64,000 nt of DNA from Todiramphus chloris collaris. Lineage: Eukaryota > Chordata > Aves > Coraciiformes > Alcedinidae. Where the stretch lies: the NCBI GenBank assembly GCA_025345505.1, contig JANVCC010000011.1, forward strand, positions 9,460,184-9,524,183, given 5' to 3'. The notes under the pieces are model-generated. The model was not told the origin of the DNA. It worked only from the letters and a program-made list of their open reading frames with translations, and made no database searches. The translations under genes and the position numbers were made by a program. Shown here piece by piece: positions 1 through 11,823 of the stretch (position 1 is the first letter of the stretch; every line of letters starts with the position of its first letter).

Positions 1-117
1 TTTACAAACTGACTTGCAGTAGAGTGTAAGCAAGTTAGGAAGCCACCTCTCATGAAATTCCATCTGAACTGACACCACCAATTATTCAAGCTCATCTGAA
101 AAGCACAGTTTCAGGTC
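1..117. other. Unique AT-rich sequence
   Basis: No gene, repeat family or RNA signature is visible up to the pyrimidine tract that follows. Confidence 0.5.
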
Positions 118-175
118 CTTTTTCCTTTCTCTTTTCTCCTTTCTCCTTTTCCCTTTCTCTTTCCCTCTTTTTATT
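118..175. repeat. Polypyrimidine (C/T) tract
   Basis: About 58 bases are almost entirely C and T (CTTTTTCCTTTCTCTTTTCT-like). The open frame read from the other strand here is only a lysine/arginine-rich translation of this low-complexity tract. Confidence 0.85.
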
Positions 176-3100
176 TTCATTGCTGGATGAAAAGTACAAA
201 TAATCATTGTCTTTCTTCTCCTACATACTCCTACTGTTTTTGAAGAAACTGTGATTCGTACTGTCATGGAAGTGCTACATTTTTGTGAGTTATGTTCTAT
301 CTCTGTGCATGTGTGGAAAGGATGTGAGATCATCTGGAAAGATGCATAACTTGTTTTCTCACAGTTGCTGCATTTCCCTTTCTTAAAACTGTTTAATTGG
401 GCTGATCATTTTTACTGTGTGTGTTTACCATCCAAAGTAAATTTTATACCAATATTTTTTGTCTAAAGTGAAGGTTCTGAAGAGATGCACAGGTGTTAAA
501 CATGATATCTAGTCTCTTGCAGCTTAGTTGACACACCTGAGGAAACTGACCCTGGAAGCTTCTATAATAGATTGAGAGACTGGGTTCTTTTTTCTGCTCC
601 CTGGTTTTCATTTCAAGCAGTAAACATTTCCTTATAAGAAGACTACAAGGGTCAAGCTTCCCTATGCAGACACAGACAACTTCCCATAGTTGGATAATTC
701 ATGTTTCTCAGCAGACTATTGTATTTTCCTCTTCCTCCAGTCAAAATGAAGAATGAAAAGATTTTCAAGATGAAACCCTGCCCTTGTTTGAAGGCCACTG
801 CAAAGCTGCATTTAGCTTGGATAAGATTGTCTCTAAGCATTTGCTCTCTTTCTGATGTTTTCAAGCAGGAGAACATAGCAGTCCTCCAAAATGTTCTACA
901 AGACTAGGAAATGTTCTGTGAGCAATTCAGTTCTGGAGAGGCAAATGTTGATGTTCCAGCCCTACTACAAGCAGATTCTGAGGGGGCTTTTTAACCCACA
1001 TTTATACTGTGAATGTTGAGCACTGGCCTACCTTGCAGGCTGTTGTGAATAATAGCTAGTCAAATAGTAATTGGTCTCTCAAATTATGTTAGTTCAGTGA
1101 TATGACAGCTAACAATATGCAGAAAGGTATATGTGGGCCTCAACCATATTCACCTATTCTAGCATCCAGTCATTTGCATTTGCTTTCCTCTGTCACATGA
1201 TGTGATTAGGACCACCATGTGATGTGATTTAAGGTTCAGTATAGTGCCCTTTCTTAACAAGGCTACTGCCTTGTTCTTTTCAGATTCTTTTGCTACAGAG
1301 CAGTGAAGACAGAGGGAGGGTCTTAATAGTGTGTAGTCACAAGGTGATGTCCTAGTCCTACAGCGAAGATTCTTGGCGAGTAAAGATAGCTGAGATCATG
1401 TTCTGAGAAAAAAGAAGTGATTGGAAGAAATTATCTTTCAAACAGGGGTTTTGCTGCTCTCTACCTTACTGTGATTCCTGTTATAGCCTAAAAATCTAGC
1501 CAGTGCCTGTAGCTGTTACTTCCCAAGGGCTCTAGCAATTCTAGGCCTCTGTGAGCAGGATTCAAATGAAAAAAGAATGAACACAGGTGGTGGAAAAAAT
1601 CTAGTGTGGGTGGAAACTATTGTTGTGTACCATTTGGAGTCATATTGAGATTTTTCCTTAATTGAGAAAAGATTAATATGAGAAGTGTGTTGGTTTCAGG
1701 GACTAACTAATTGATTTTCTGGAAGATACTTTCTGGTTTAACCAATTGAATCCTCAGTGAGGAGATAGCAAGCTTGTTGCAGAGGATTGTAATTACAGAG
1801 CACGCGTGTTGCTATGCTCATGATTGTGACCTGAACTCAAAGCAGACAAAGAAGGCTGATTCTATTAATATGTTTTTAGTTCTTATGGAATTTTATTGGA
1901 CTGAAAGTCTGTGTATGTTTCACATGCTATTCTTCATGGCCAGAAAGAGGGTAATAGATGGAGGTCAGGGAGTTTGGTCAGTAATTTCTTTGGGGTTGTG
2001 CAGTTTATTAAGCTTAAAACAAGTAGGGGAGTTCCAAGCGTGACGATTTCTGTCAGTCCCATTTGTGTTCGTGTTTTAACTTTCAATAGTAGCTAATTCA
2101 GTGCTGAATCAGTCACTAAAGGTTTCAGAGCAGTTGGGCCTTTGGAAAGAGGGAAGATGAGAGCAGGACCCTGAAAAATAAAAAAACAAAGGAGCAGGGA
2201 ATTCCTAGTGTCTAGTCCCTGTCAGAATCAAGATTTCACTCTGTGTGGAAGTTTGAAAAGAAGTGACCTAAATTGGCTTCTTTTCTTGAAAACTCCTTAC
2301 AGTGAATCCCAACCATGTGCTTAAGACTTGCTGTTCTCACTGGAAATGAAGCATCAGGGAAGGTCAAAAAATCTGCTTGCAGAGAAGTATTCTAATTAGT
2401 CACTTTCTGCATCCCCATGGTACTACTCTTGCAATGACATTGAGGCAGGAGTCAGGTCTATCCAGCAGCATCTCAAACCATCTGCTTCATATGGCTGGTT
2501 CTGCTTCATTTATTTTGACTCCTCTGCATTCCATATGACTTCCAAATTTGTCTTTGGCTCTGGCTATCCAAGTGCATGTCTAGACATGTGAGTGGGCTCT
2601 GGTGATGACGCATTCCTTTCCTTGGTGATGATGTAATTTTTCCCATCAGTCCTAGTTTTGGTATAGAATTTAGGACTAGAAATCATTCAGATGAAGCATC
2701 AATTACATCTGCTCATCCTCTTTTTTCCTAGTCTTGTCTTTCTAAGGGCCATCTGTTTCAAAATACGTGCTCTCTTCTGAAATACCCTTTTCCTTTAGTT
2801 TTTTATTTCCGAGTTTTATTCCAGTCTTTCCATCAAGCTTTGTAAAACTATACATTATTCTGATTCTGATGATTGTCTACCAGATTTGGATCTTTCCAAA
2901 ATGTCGTGTTTTCATGGTTCTGTTGCCTTAATTCTCTTTCAGTGCTTTGCCTCTCCTTAGCCTTTCTTACTCTTTCTGCTCCCAGAAACAGTTCAACACT
3001 GTTCTTGAGATAACTGATCAGAATGTTTTGGTCTAACAGTGACACTTGCAAAGTCTCTATGCTGACAGATCTCCCCAGGGTGAAGTGCAAGTTATAGTCT

Positions 3101-4575
3101 GTGAACTACAGTGTTGTTTTGTTTCTTTTTTCCCACTCTTCTAAACTAAATACATCTTTGGCTGATCAGTAGTAAAAGAATTAGTGCCATTCCACAGGAT
3201 TCAGAAGCTTTGGGGGAAAAAAAATTAATTAAAAAATCTGTTCTTCAGAATATTTTCAGAATTGCCTGAGTGTTGAAATTTGATAGACCTGTTCTCCTAA
3301 TATAACCTTGATTAAGCTAAGAGATGATGCTTAAAAAATTGTAATTTACCAGTAATTTTGTTTTTCCTGCTAAAAGCTGCTTGATAAAGTCTTTTCATTT
3401 ATCCAAGAATCTTTTGATAGTGAGAAAAGCATATATTATGTGTTTTGCATTTCACATTCATTTTGCTCATCACAGAGAAACTAGGCTTCATACTCAAACA
3501 GAATGTTTAGAAATCAGGGCTCACTCTTAGTGTAGCCTGAGAAGTGTTTTGTAATCTTTGGCTTGCAATGCACTAGGTACAACAATAATACTGTCTTCAG
3601 CCATCAAGTGTTCAATGGTTTGTTTCCTAAACACTTGTAGAGTCTACAGTGGAAAGTCCTGCATGAAACTTATGGTTAAGGATGTCCAACATAAAGAATA
3701 GATACTGTAATTCTACATCATATTCTTTTGGTCTCTTCTTGTGTCCTGGTAATGACCTGGTTGCATCCCAGTGCAAAATCCTGTCTGGATTTCTCACGTA
3801 TTTCAATTGGAATAAATGTCATGAGTTTAGTCACAGAGAGGAAGTGTTCAGTGTTCTTCAGGAAATTCATTCAGATGATTAAGTTAGGAGACTGGTCTCC
3901 TTAAACTCGCTCTATAATCAACCAGTGGAGTGGGAGGTTCCTTCAGATGGCAACTGGTAGCAGGAGCTTAACTAATGTGTCTGTAGCTATATCTGTACTG
4001 ATATAAAGGGGGAGTTAGAATAGATTGCATCCACATTGCTTATGGCAGATTTTTTCCTAGGACCAACTAGGCCCCTTTTCATAGCATTGTCTGCTGGTCA
4101 GTATACAATACATAAGAATTTTTTCCCTCAGTTCAAATTGCCTTAAGTACTCTGATAGGCTGTGACTGACTCCCATACTGGTGCTTTTTTGGGCATGTAT
4201 CGTTTGATGAGTGTTTGGTGGTAAACCAAAGTGTTACAAAATATAATGTATACTGTCCAGAGTGACCCTGAATTAGAGTGAACTGACACTGGACTGCAAC
4301 ATCGGGAGGTCTAGAAAGGTCACTCCAGAACAAACCTGGGAGCAAACCAGAATAACATGAAATAAGAAGGAACACTAGGGTGCAGAGGGAAACACCAGAA
4401 GTGGATTTTTTGTGGCCTTTTTGTTTTTTAGTTCTGTTTTGTTGTTTTCCAGGGGAGAACATCTGAATTAAGCTGTAGTCTTTCTGCTATTGCTAGGCAA
4501 TATTGTAACGGAAACATTGCAGAAAGTTTTTGAGGTAGTTAAACCAGTGCTTTGTTTCCTGACTGACAGCTCTTC
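176..4575. other. Unique intergenic or intronic DNA, no gene seen
   Basis: About 4.4 kb of AT-rich DNA. Open frames are all under about 110 codons, have unrelated compositions and match no protein I recognise. I see no CR1 tail, LTR terminus or SINE core. Confidence 0.5.
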
Positions 4576-5020
4576 TCTCTCTGGGCTTTTGACTGTCTCA
4601 CCTCTCTTCACATCAGACCCACAGCGAGACAGAGGCACCAGCACCGGCAAGCTCCGCTGACAAGTACCGCGCTTTTTTTCCTCCTTTTTTGAGGTTTTTG
4701 AGGTGGACTGGGGTTCCCTGACCCAGGGGAGGCCCAGGCAGGGAAGAGAGACCTGGAAGCCTCTCACGAGTGAATCCAAGAAGGCCACGTGGCTGGGGGC
4801 ATTCCCAGGGAGCCCGCGGCAGATTTAAATGCGGTGAACCTGGCAGCAGCGCTCAGACCCACAGTGAGACAGCTAGCTGTCTTGCTTGTTGGCACATGGC
4901 TAGCAGGGAGTGTGGGGAAGGGGCACAAAAACCAAAAAAAACCCAAAACAAAACACAAAACCCCAAACAATTAAAAAAAAAAATCAAAAAACCCCAAAAC
5001 ACATAGAAACACAAAAATCA
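4576..5020 (+). repeat. Unclassified GC-rich patch ending in an A-rich tract (possible retroposon)
   Basis: Seen: from about 4576 to 4918 the sequence becomes GC-rich and keeps several CpGs (ACCGCGC, CCGCGG, CACGTGG), unlike the AT-rich flanks. It contains a 19-bp direct repeat, CAGACCCACAG(C/T)GAGACAG, at 4614-4632 and 4854-4872, exactly 240 bp apart. It runs straight into about 100 bp of A/C-rich sequence (AAAACCAAAAAAAACCC-like, 4918-5020). Inference: a GC-rich body followed by an A-rich tail in plus orientation suggests a retroposed or LINE 5'-region-like element. I cannot name a family, and I found no clear target-site duplication. It could instead be a small CpG-containing regulatory patch next to an A-rich low-complexity tract. 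Confidence 0.4.
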
Positions 5021-6039
5021 AACAGCAATGGTTGTGGCAATCAAATGGAACTGGCAATCAAAGTATTAGATGGGAGACAACAAGTGGCTATTGCATGCAG
5101 AGAGTGAAAATACATGCTAAAAATCAAGATGTGCATTTGTATGTATTTCTTCCTTTTTTAGCCAAGTGCAAGACTTGGTGGAAGGGTGAAACAGTCCCAT
5201 CTTAGGGTCATTATGGTGTTTCTGAGATCCTTTAGGCAGCTGTGTTGCTTGTCTTCTTAAAAAAAAGCTGTTTTGAACAGTACTAGCAGGAACTATGTTG
5301 TACTTCACAGTGTAACTTTACGGTTGGTAACCAAAGAAGGGAAAAAATGTCTAGGGAAAAGTCAACTAGGTCTAAGCCCTTTTGGAAACCGAGACAGGTT
5401 TTTTAATTGTGATTCACTAGCTTCTTGACTCTTCAGTGTTGGAAGCTTCGTTTGCAGTATCACTACAACAAATACAGGTTGCCCTGAATTCTAGATTTTA
5501 CTATGTCTCCCCTCCTCCTTCATAATTCAACTACTCATACACCCTTCCTATCCTGCTCTTTTTCTTTCCTTTTTCCCCATCTCTTCCCTTCTCTGCTCTA
5601 GTATCAAAGTGACGGTTTAGTTAAAATTCATGTGGAAAGCAGAGTGCTCTTCCTCTCCATAGTCATCATGATATATATTGATGGGGATTCCCGTACAAAA
5701 TGAATTTGCTTCATTGCATTTTGCATGAAATATGTGAGTAGACATCCAATGGATCAGAGAGAGGGTCTATCGCTCCCTTGTTCTGTGAGAGTCACACTAT
5801 ATCCATTTGGCCAAGGATATATCAGTTGGAGGAAATTACATCTCAGTTTATGGAGCAAAACAATAAATTATTTACAAAGATCAACTTGTGGTAAAAGATG
5901 TTCATTTATTTAACAGACACCCTGCCTTTCTGAGCAGTGTTCTGTGTTCTGTGAACACTAGCATATTATAGACCAGATGAAGCCCTCAGGCGAATAAAAC
6001 TCTGTACGTGTAAAACTTTGAAGGAAGAAGTATGTTACC
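5021..6039. other. Unique DNA, nothing recognised
   Basis: AT-rich single-copy-looking sequence between the A-rich tract and the SINE relic. No supported feature. Confidence 0.45.
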
Positions 6040-6185
6040 ACCTTTTCATAGAGGTGGAAAGTGGGAACATGGAGACTATAGACTCTGCCTAAAGCCACAT
6101 TACTAAGTTTCCATCAGAGCCAGGAAGTTTCAGTGTTTTTCACTCCTAGTTTTGTACTTTAGTCACAGGATCATCCTCTTTCCCT
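6040..6185 (-). mobile_element. MIR/CORE-SINE-like ancient relic
   Basis: Reading plus, the order of words is that of the inverted 3' half of amniote MIR-type SINEs. A 'gaggtggaaa' word comes first, then a decayed 'cctaaagccacattactaag' block (family: cctaaggtcacacagcaag), then 'cagagccaggaa' and finally 'agtcacaggatcatcctc'. The match is by recalled consensus, not by a search. The copy is heavily diverged. Orientation is given relative to the usual MIR consensus, in which these words are reverse-complemented. Confidence 0.6.
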
Positions 6186-8417
6186 TGTTGTTATTATGTC
6201 CTGGTATGCAGCAATGTTAACGTGAAACAGAGGCTCTAATTCTGGATCCTTCTTGATCCTCCTTTATGCCCTTAGACTATGTCACAAGTACTGGGTTAAG
6301 CTCTCAAAAGTTAAAGACCTTAGTCAGCTGGATCAATGATGCAAAGAAAATCTATCTTTCTCTGTGGCTTAATTGTTGTAGAACGGTTTTATTTATTTTC
6401 TCATTACATTCCTTGTCTGTTTACAATTTATTTTCTTTCTCATGTGATGCAATATTTTGTGCTTTATGCTATACCAGAGCAGGAAAATTGAAATTTCTTT
6501 ATGTAAAATTAACAGTGACCTCATTGTCTTTTAGTGCTCTTGCACCATTTTTGGTTCCATAGGCATAGCATAAGTTTGTCTTCAAGAGCAGAGAAGCTGG
6601 TTCTATTCAGCTGGCTGACCTAAGGTATTGCATGAAGGCCTGTGATGCCATCATGTTGAGTTTATCCATTCTTGTGGGTGAAAGTCTGTGGAGGAGGAGG
6701 ATGGCAGTTTTAAGAACACTTCCCTTCACAATTTCCTTTTACACTTTTGGCTGATGGACAGGTGATCTATATCACTGATACAGAGCAAGTCCCAGAACTT
6801 GTTTGCTTGGAAGGCCTTTTTTTTCTACAGCAGCTCTGCATCTAGGTGGCTGTAGGGTCTCTTTGATTGTAAATTGTCTCCATGTCTCTAAGGAAAGTTT
6901 TGTAAGAAGACAGTGTTCTTTCCATGTGAAAGATTCAAGGCAATAACAATGACAATGCTTTTTCTTCATAGGGCACCACAAGGCATTTTCAGAGATACAG
7001 TGAATCTAGGGCACACCAGGAAGTCTGTTGTCCCCTCTATATGACCTTGCCTTGGAAATCTCAGGTATTTGGTATGATACCAGCTAGGAGACAAGAAAGA
7101 GTGCAAACATACCACCTCTGCCCAAGTGGAAAGGGAATTTCATGGACTGTAAAGATTTGTAAAATGGGTAATTCCCACCTTGAAGAAGCTGTTAAGTTAA
7201 ACAAGACACACCTTTTCCTGCTATTTTTTCCTATAATAATTTAAAGAAACAGAAAGAATCAGTGAGGTAGAAATTATGTTTTTCAAAAGGCTTACACAAA
7301 TTAACATTTAAAACAAGATATTAAAATTTATATGAGACATTTTGACATGTTTTATAATGCAGTTGATACCTACCTCCAGCAGATAAGCACATTCATATTT
7401 TAGCTTGGAGGCTTCAGTCCATTCATAGTATGCATTAATAGCTTATAAAGCATGTACTTTCATATTGTTATTATTGCTTAAATGGGCCTTTTCCAGGCAA
7501 GTTTTGTCAATATTTTTCTGAGGCAGCACTGATTTAATAAAGTTTACTCCTCTGGCTAACTGTCGAAGAAAATGGTCAAAAAAAGAATGAGCAAAGAGTG
7601 GAATAAGCAGGAATAATTTCAAAGGAAACAAGAAATGTGCCTTTATAGGGACAATAATAGACTAATGGATGAAAGGATAATGGTGGTATAGTCAGGTTCT
7701 TCTGAGTACAAGGGAAGAGTGAAGGCTCAATCTGTTGTAAGTTAGATCCAGCTGCCCATTGCCCAGGGGTCTCTTCTAGCAGTTGAGTGTTACTGGGGCG
7801 CAGGAGTGCTTCAGCCCATGCCCTACTTATATAGTCTTGCTTTGAAGGCTGCCAGCCTGGGGAAAACATTCTTCACCACACAAGAATATCCTTCAAAAGG
7901 AGTTATTTTTTGAAGGACACAACCTTCCCAGCTGCCTTGCATTGCTATTTCAGGTTCTCAGTACCATTTGCTGAACAACTGTATATGCTGCTATTCCTAT
8001 CACACTGTGGGTACAGTTTTAACAGGGCCATTAAGAGGAACAGAGCTCACTTGGCTAGGCACATGATGTAGGATCACCTTCACAGTTCTTCATTCTCCTT
8101 CAGGTTTGTGGCTTTGCCAGGTCATTTCTTGTTTGGTCTAAATCTTCTCCTCCAGGTAAGAGGCAGCAGACTCATTCCCTTGTGGTAGCTGGGTGCTTTG
8201 TAGCTCTGCTGTACTGTGAGCTCTCTGGGATCAATGACAGGTACAACAAGTTTCAGATTTATATATCACCAATTGCATGCTTGTATCTTACGTAAGGTCT
8301 ATGAACCCCTAAAGAACAAAACAAAGTAGAGAGGCATTAGGAAAAAAGGAGGATGGTGAAAGGAAAATAGGAAAAGAAAGGATTTTTTTTGCCAGTAGAG
8401 CAGATCTGACCTTCTAC
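6186..8417. other. Unique DNA, no gene seen
   Basis: AT-rich sequence. The longest open frame (7576-7869, minus) matches no family I know and lacks conserved motifs. Confidence 0.45.
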
Positions 8418-8445
8418 TGTAGAGAGCAGATCACTGCTCTCTACA
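8418..8445. repeat. Perfect 12-bp inverted repeat, 4-nt loop
   Basis: TGTAGAGAGCAG at 8418-8429 and its exact reverse complement CTGCTCTCTACA at 8434-8445 are separated by ATCA. The stem ends abruptly on both sides. It could fold as a hairpin or cruciform. There is no U-tract or gene beside it to suggest a terminator, and no function is implied. Confidence 0.9.
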
Positions 8446-11119
8446 AATAAGGAAACAGTGGTTTGGGGCAAATGGAATGTAACATGGTCTTACTATGTGT
8501 GATCAAAACACTTTGCTAGCTGTGGGTATAAAGGTTTGTAATAGAGAATTGTTAATATTTAATAAACCATACAATGCTTCAATAATTACATGTTCACCAA
8601 TAGCTCTGGAGCTAACATCAAGGCATCCTCTTATAGGAGTGGACAGGAGCATTTTCCTTTCTGAATGTAGCTATGAGAACTGTTTTTAACAGGTATAGTA
8701 TATTTTTCCATGCTCAAATACAGCTAAAGCTTACATGAGTTCTGGGGAGAAAAAAAGAAAAAGTTTTTTAGAATCTACTAGAAAAAGTGTTTGTGAAAAT
8801 ATCAACTGCTTTTTTTTTACCTAACAAATTACTTTTATAGGCATTCAAAATTGAACCTCCTCATTTAACTTTCTTTTGCCTGCCCATACACGCACACTCT
8901 ATATTTTTATCGCTTTACATTCTGTATCACTTCAGCATCTGTGAGAGTTAACTAGTCTCTTTTTTGCTTCTTCCATTGTCAGCAGAATGGTGATAAAATA
9001 CATTTATGAACCTTCCTTTTTATTAAATGTTAGGAATAACTTCAGATGGCAGGTAGAATAATCAAGAAATATCAAATGAAAAAAAAATTAGGATTTTTCC
9101 TTACTATATAGTTTCATTAAAGTTCTTCTATGACTGAATTTAATAAGAAAACTCCTAATGACTTCAGTAGGGAGAGGTTTGTTCGTGATCTGGAATGTAT
9201 TGGAAGAACAAGCCTAGAAACTGTGATGAATGCACTTGACCCATTAACCAAACTAGTGGAAGTTTTGTTCAGACTCCAAAGGAGGTAAGTGCCTAAGCCC
9301 TAAGTGGGCCAAAAACTCCTCTAGTTCCAGTCTGTTCTCTGAAAACCCATGAAGGAGCAGAGTGACATGATGAGCATCGATGCATATGAGCTTGGAACAC
9401 TGATCATGCGATGAACACATGAATAGTGGGTGGCTTTTCCAAGACCTATTTATCAAGGAACAAAGAAACTTGTAGGTCCAAGGAGCCTCATGCATACGTT
9501 TCCCACCACATGTAATTTGACCAGGAGCCAACCACTTTATTCCATAAATATAATATCCTAAGTGAGCCTTCTTTGAGCTTTCCTGGCTAAGCAGGGGGTG
9601 ATATCCCTCTGAGCTGGGGCGCCTCTCGAGATTGCTCCTTGAGGTAGAGACACATCTTACCAATTGCAGATCTTTGGTAAGTGACCAATGCCATGCAGAT
9701 TATTGTATTATAGCATGCTAAGATTTTGTCTTGGTAACTTTGATTCTTTCTTGGTAGTTTTGAATCATTGTTATATCCTTTGTATAGTACAGTAATAGAG
9801 TGAACCATGCCATTGTACTTTAAGTCACCGTTCTATAGCATCATATTTCAATACAAGAACTTATGCAGGTACCTTTGACAGTAATTCTTTTAACATTATA
9901 AATTACCCATTTGTGACAAGTTGGCTTACTCAGCAGGATCCTAAATGAGGATTTGTGACAGCAACCTGCAAAGATGTTCTTAGAATATCTTCTTCAAAAA
10001 AGCCAAGCTTTAAGAATCTCAGCTTCATTGTAGTCCTCTGTGTTTATCTTGTTATTCTGCTGCTCAAAAGATCTACAAGCAATGAACATTTTGTAGTCAT
10101 GCAGAGTAAAAGTCATCAGATCACTGAGTTCACTTCAAGAACTTTTTACAGAAACACTGTATTATTAATATATATAATAACATATATTATCAATATTATG
10201 AAATATAATCTGAACTAAAAATAGGAACCTTTCTAAATCTAATAATCACTCTAGAGAAGACACTTTTTATGAGCCTCCAATTTCAATTCAATTGGAGATG
10301 CCTCAGTGACCTTGCTGTTAGGGCAGTATTTAATTGGATATTGGAGGGCCTTGTATCTATCATTCCTTTTATATATGTTGCCATTATGCTTTTCAGTTTT
10401 TCTTGTACTAATTTCTGATCAGAAAGAAATGTTAATGGTTTTGCAGAATGTTGAAGAACTTTTTAATTTGTGCTTTATGCCCTTCCTGATGACAGTTTTA
10501 ACATGTGCATAAAGGGCAATTATGGAAGTGTTCTGTGATTTTCTTTTGAAAGTCATTTCACTTGAGAGGAGCTCTTTGTGGGTCAAAACAGGCTGCAGGT
10601 TTGTGTATGATGCTTGCACAGTAAACCATAGCCAATATCTTGTCTTTCAGCCCAGAACATTTTGTTCAACACCACCCTACTTTGTCTTTGAATAAGGCCT
10701 TAACCTGAGAAGAATGTCACAACTAACCTTTATTCATTCTTTCTGTTTTCATTCACCGATCCCTCTTCTTGCATTTGATCTTCATCTTCCACGCCCATTA
10801 AATCTCTGAAAGTAAGGTGAAAGGTGCTGCTTACAGCTGAGCAGCACATCATCACAGCCTTGTCTATACCTACGACCTCATTTCAAAATTGTTTTTTTCT
10901 GCGATGAAAAATTTTGAACCACTGGCTTTCTGACAGTTTCAAGCTCTAACCTGAAATACGCTGGGGCAGGCCTTGAATTATGATTCCTCTTTGCATTACA
11001 AATTTACTGCTTGTGGATGCTTGTCATGTTGTAATGCACCTACACACGGATGACAGGATTCAACTTTTGCCTGTTTTCATTGGCTTCTAGTGGTGGACTG
11101 AGCAGTGCTTTTTTGTTTT
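8446..11119. other. Unique DNA with one unexplained 136-codon open frame
   Basis: Mostly AT-rich. The minus-strand frame at 9253-9663 (136 codons) is among the longest in the window, but I recognise no domain in it and see no promoter, splice context or poly(A) signal tied to it. It is best treated as a chance frame or a piece of an unnamed repeat. The stretch at 10160-10210 is very A/T-rich (ATATAATAACATATATTAT). Confidence 0.45.
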
Positions 11120-11200
11120 CATGAAGGGCATGCGAAATGTGCTGAGCAGAAACAAAACACATTATGCTGTAACTCACTGGAGTATTGCGTGCCCTTCATG
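11120..11200. repeat. 11-bp perfect inverted repeat with 59-nt spacer
   Basis: CATGAAGGGCA (11120-11130) pairs exactly with TGCCCTTCATG (11190-11200), and pairing continues imperfectly inward (TGCG against the GCG of ATTGCG). A second short inverted pair, AATGTG/CACATT, lies inside the loop. The arrangement could form a branched hairpin. No RNA family is recognised. Confidence 0.8.
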
Positions 11201-11823
11201 CAAGTTGCATGACAGCTACAGCCTCCTCTCTACTGGGGCACTGTTGGAATCTGTGCATGCCCTCCATTCCCTTGGACATTTCTTATTTTTATTCACAAAA
11301 TGCCAATTTTTTTTTTTTCTAACTGCACAACATTGTGCATTCTTTCTAACTGGGACATTAGTTTTTCTTCCTTCCTTACTCCCCAGCCCAGTCAGGACAG
11401 AAGTTCTACAATATGTTCTTTCTCATTCAATTGTAAATATCTTATATAAAGGAGCTCTGCTTTGGAGACTACTTAATCCTATTTGAGAGACAAATTGTGA
11501 CTTGAATTTTGCCCACACAAGCTATCTGCATCTTGGTTTCAGGCATACAGAATTTCAGCTACTGTATTCAAAGGGCAGTTGCAAAAGAAGTGTCAGAATT
11601 CTGCAGACTTTTCACTTTGCTGTGTCAACTTGGATGCCTGAGGACTGGTGCAAGTGCAAGACAGTTGCTGCAGAACTGGTTGGTAGTAAATGTGAAAAAG
11701 AGATGAACATGACTTCTTTTACCCCCTGTGGCTTTTCTGAGGCTCTTGGTCATTTTCCATGTTCAGTCTGTGTTAAAACTGACAGATGATAAGTAGAAGA
11801 CAGAAGTAGTAAAAGATGGGTGG
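11201..11823. other. Unique DNA, no gene seen
   Basis: Two short open frames occur (11121-11486 and 11502-11789, plus), neither with recognisable domains. A T13 run lies near 11308. Confidence 0.45.

Noticed and set aside
4468-5107. Cluster of open frames around the GC-rich patch
   Set aside because: They overlap on both strands and run into the A-rich tract, giving lysine/asparagine-rich ends. There is no recognisable product.
9587-9663. Retroviral leader or primer-binding site (GGCGCCCC on the minus strand)
   Set aside because: No LTR terminus upstream, no TG...CA boundaries and no gag-like frame follows. The short word alone is not enough.
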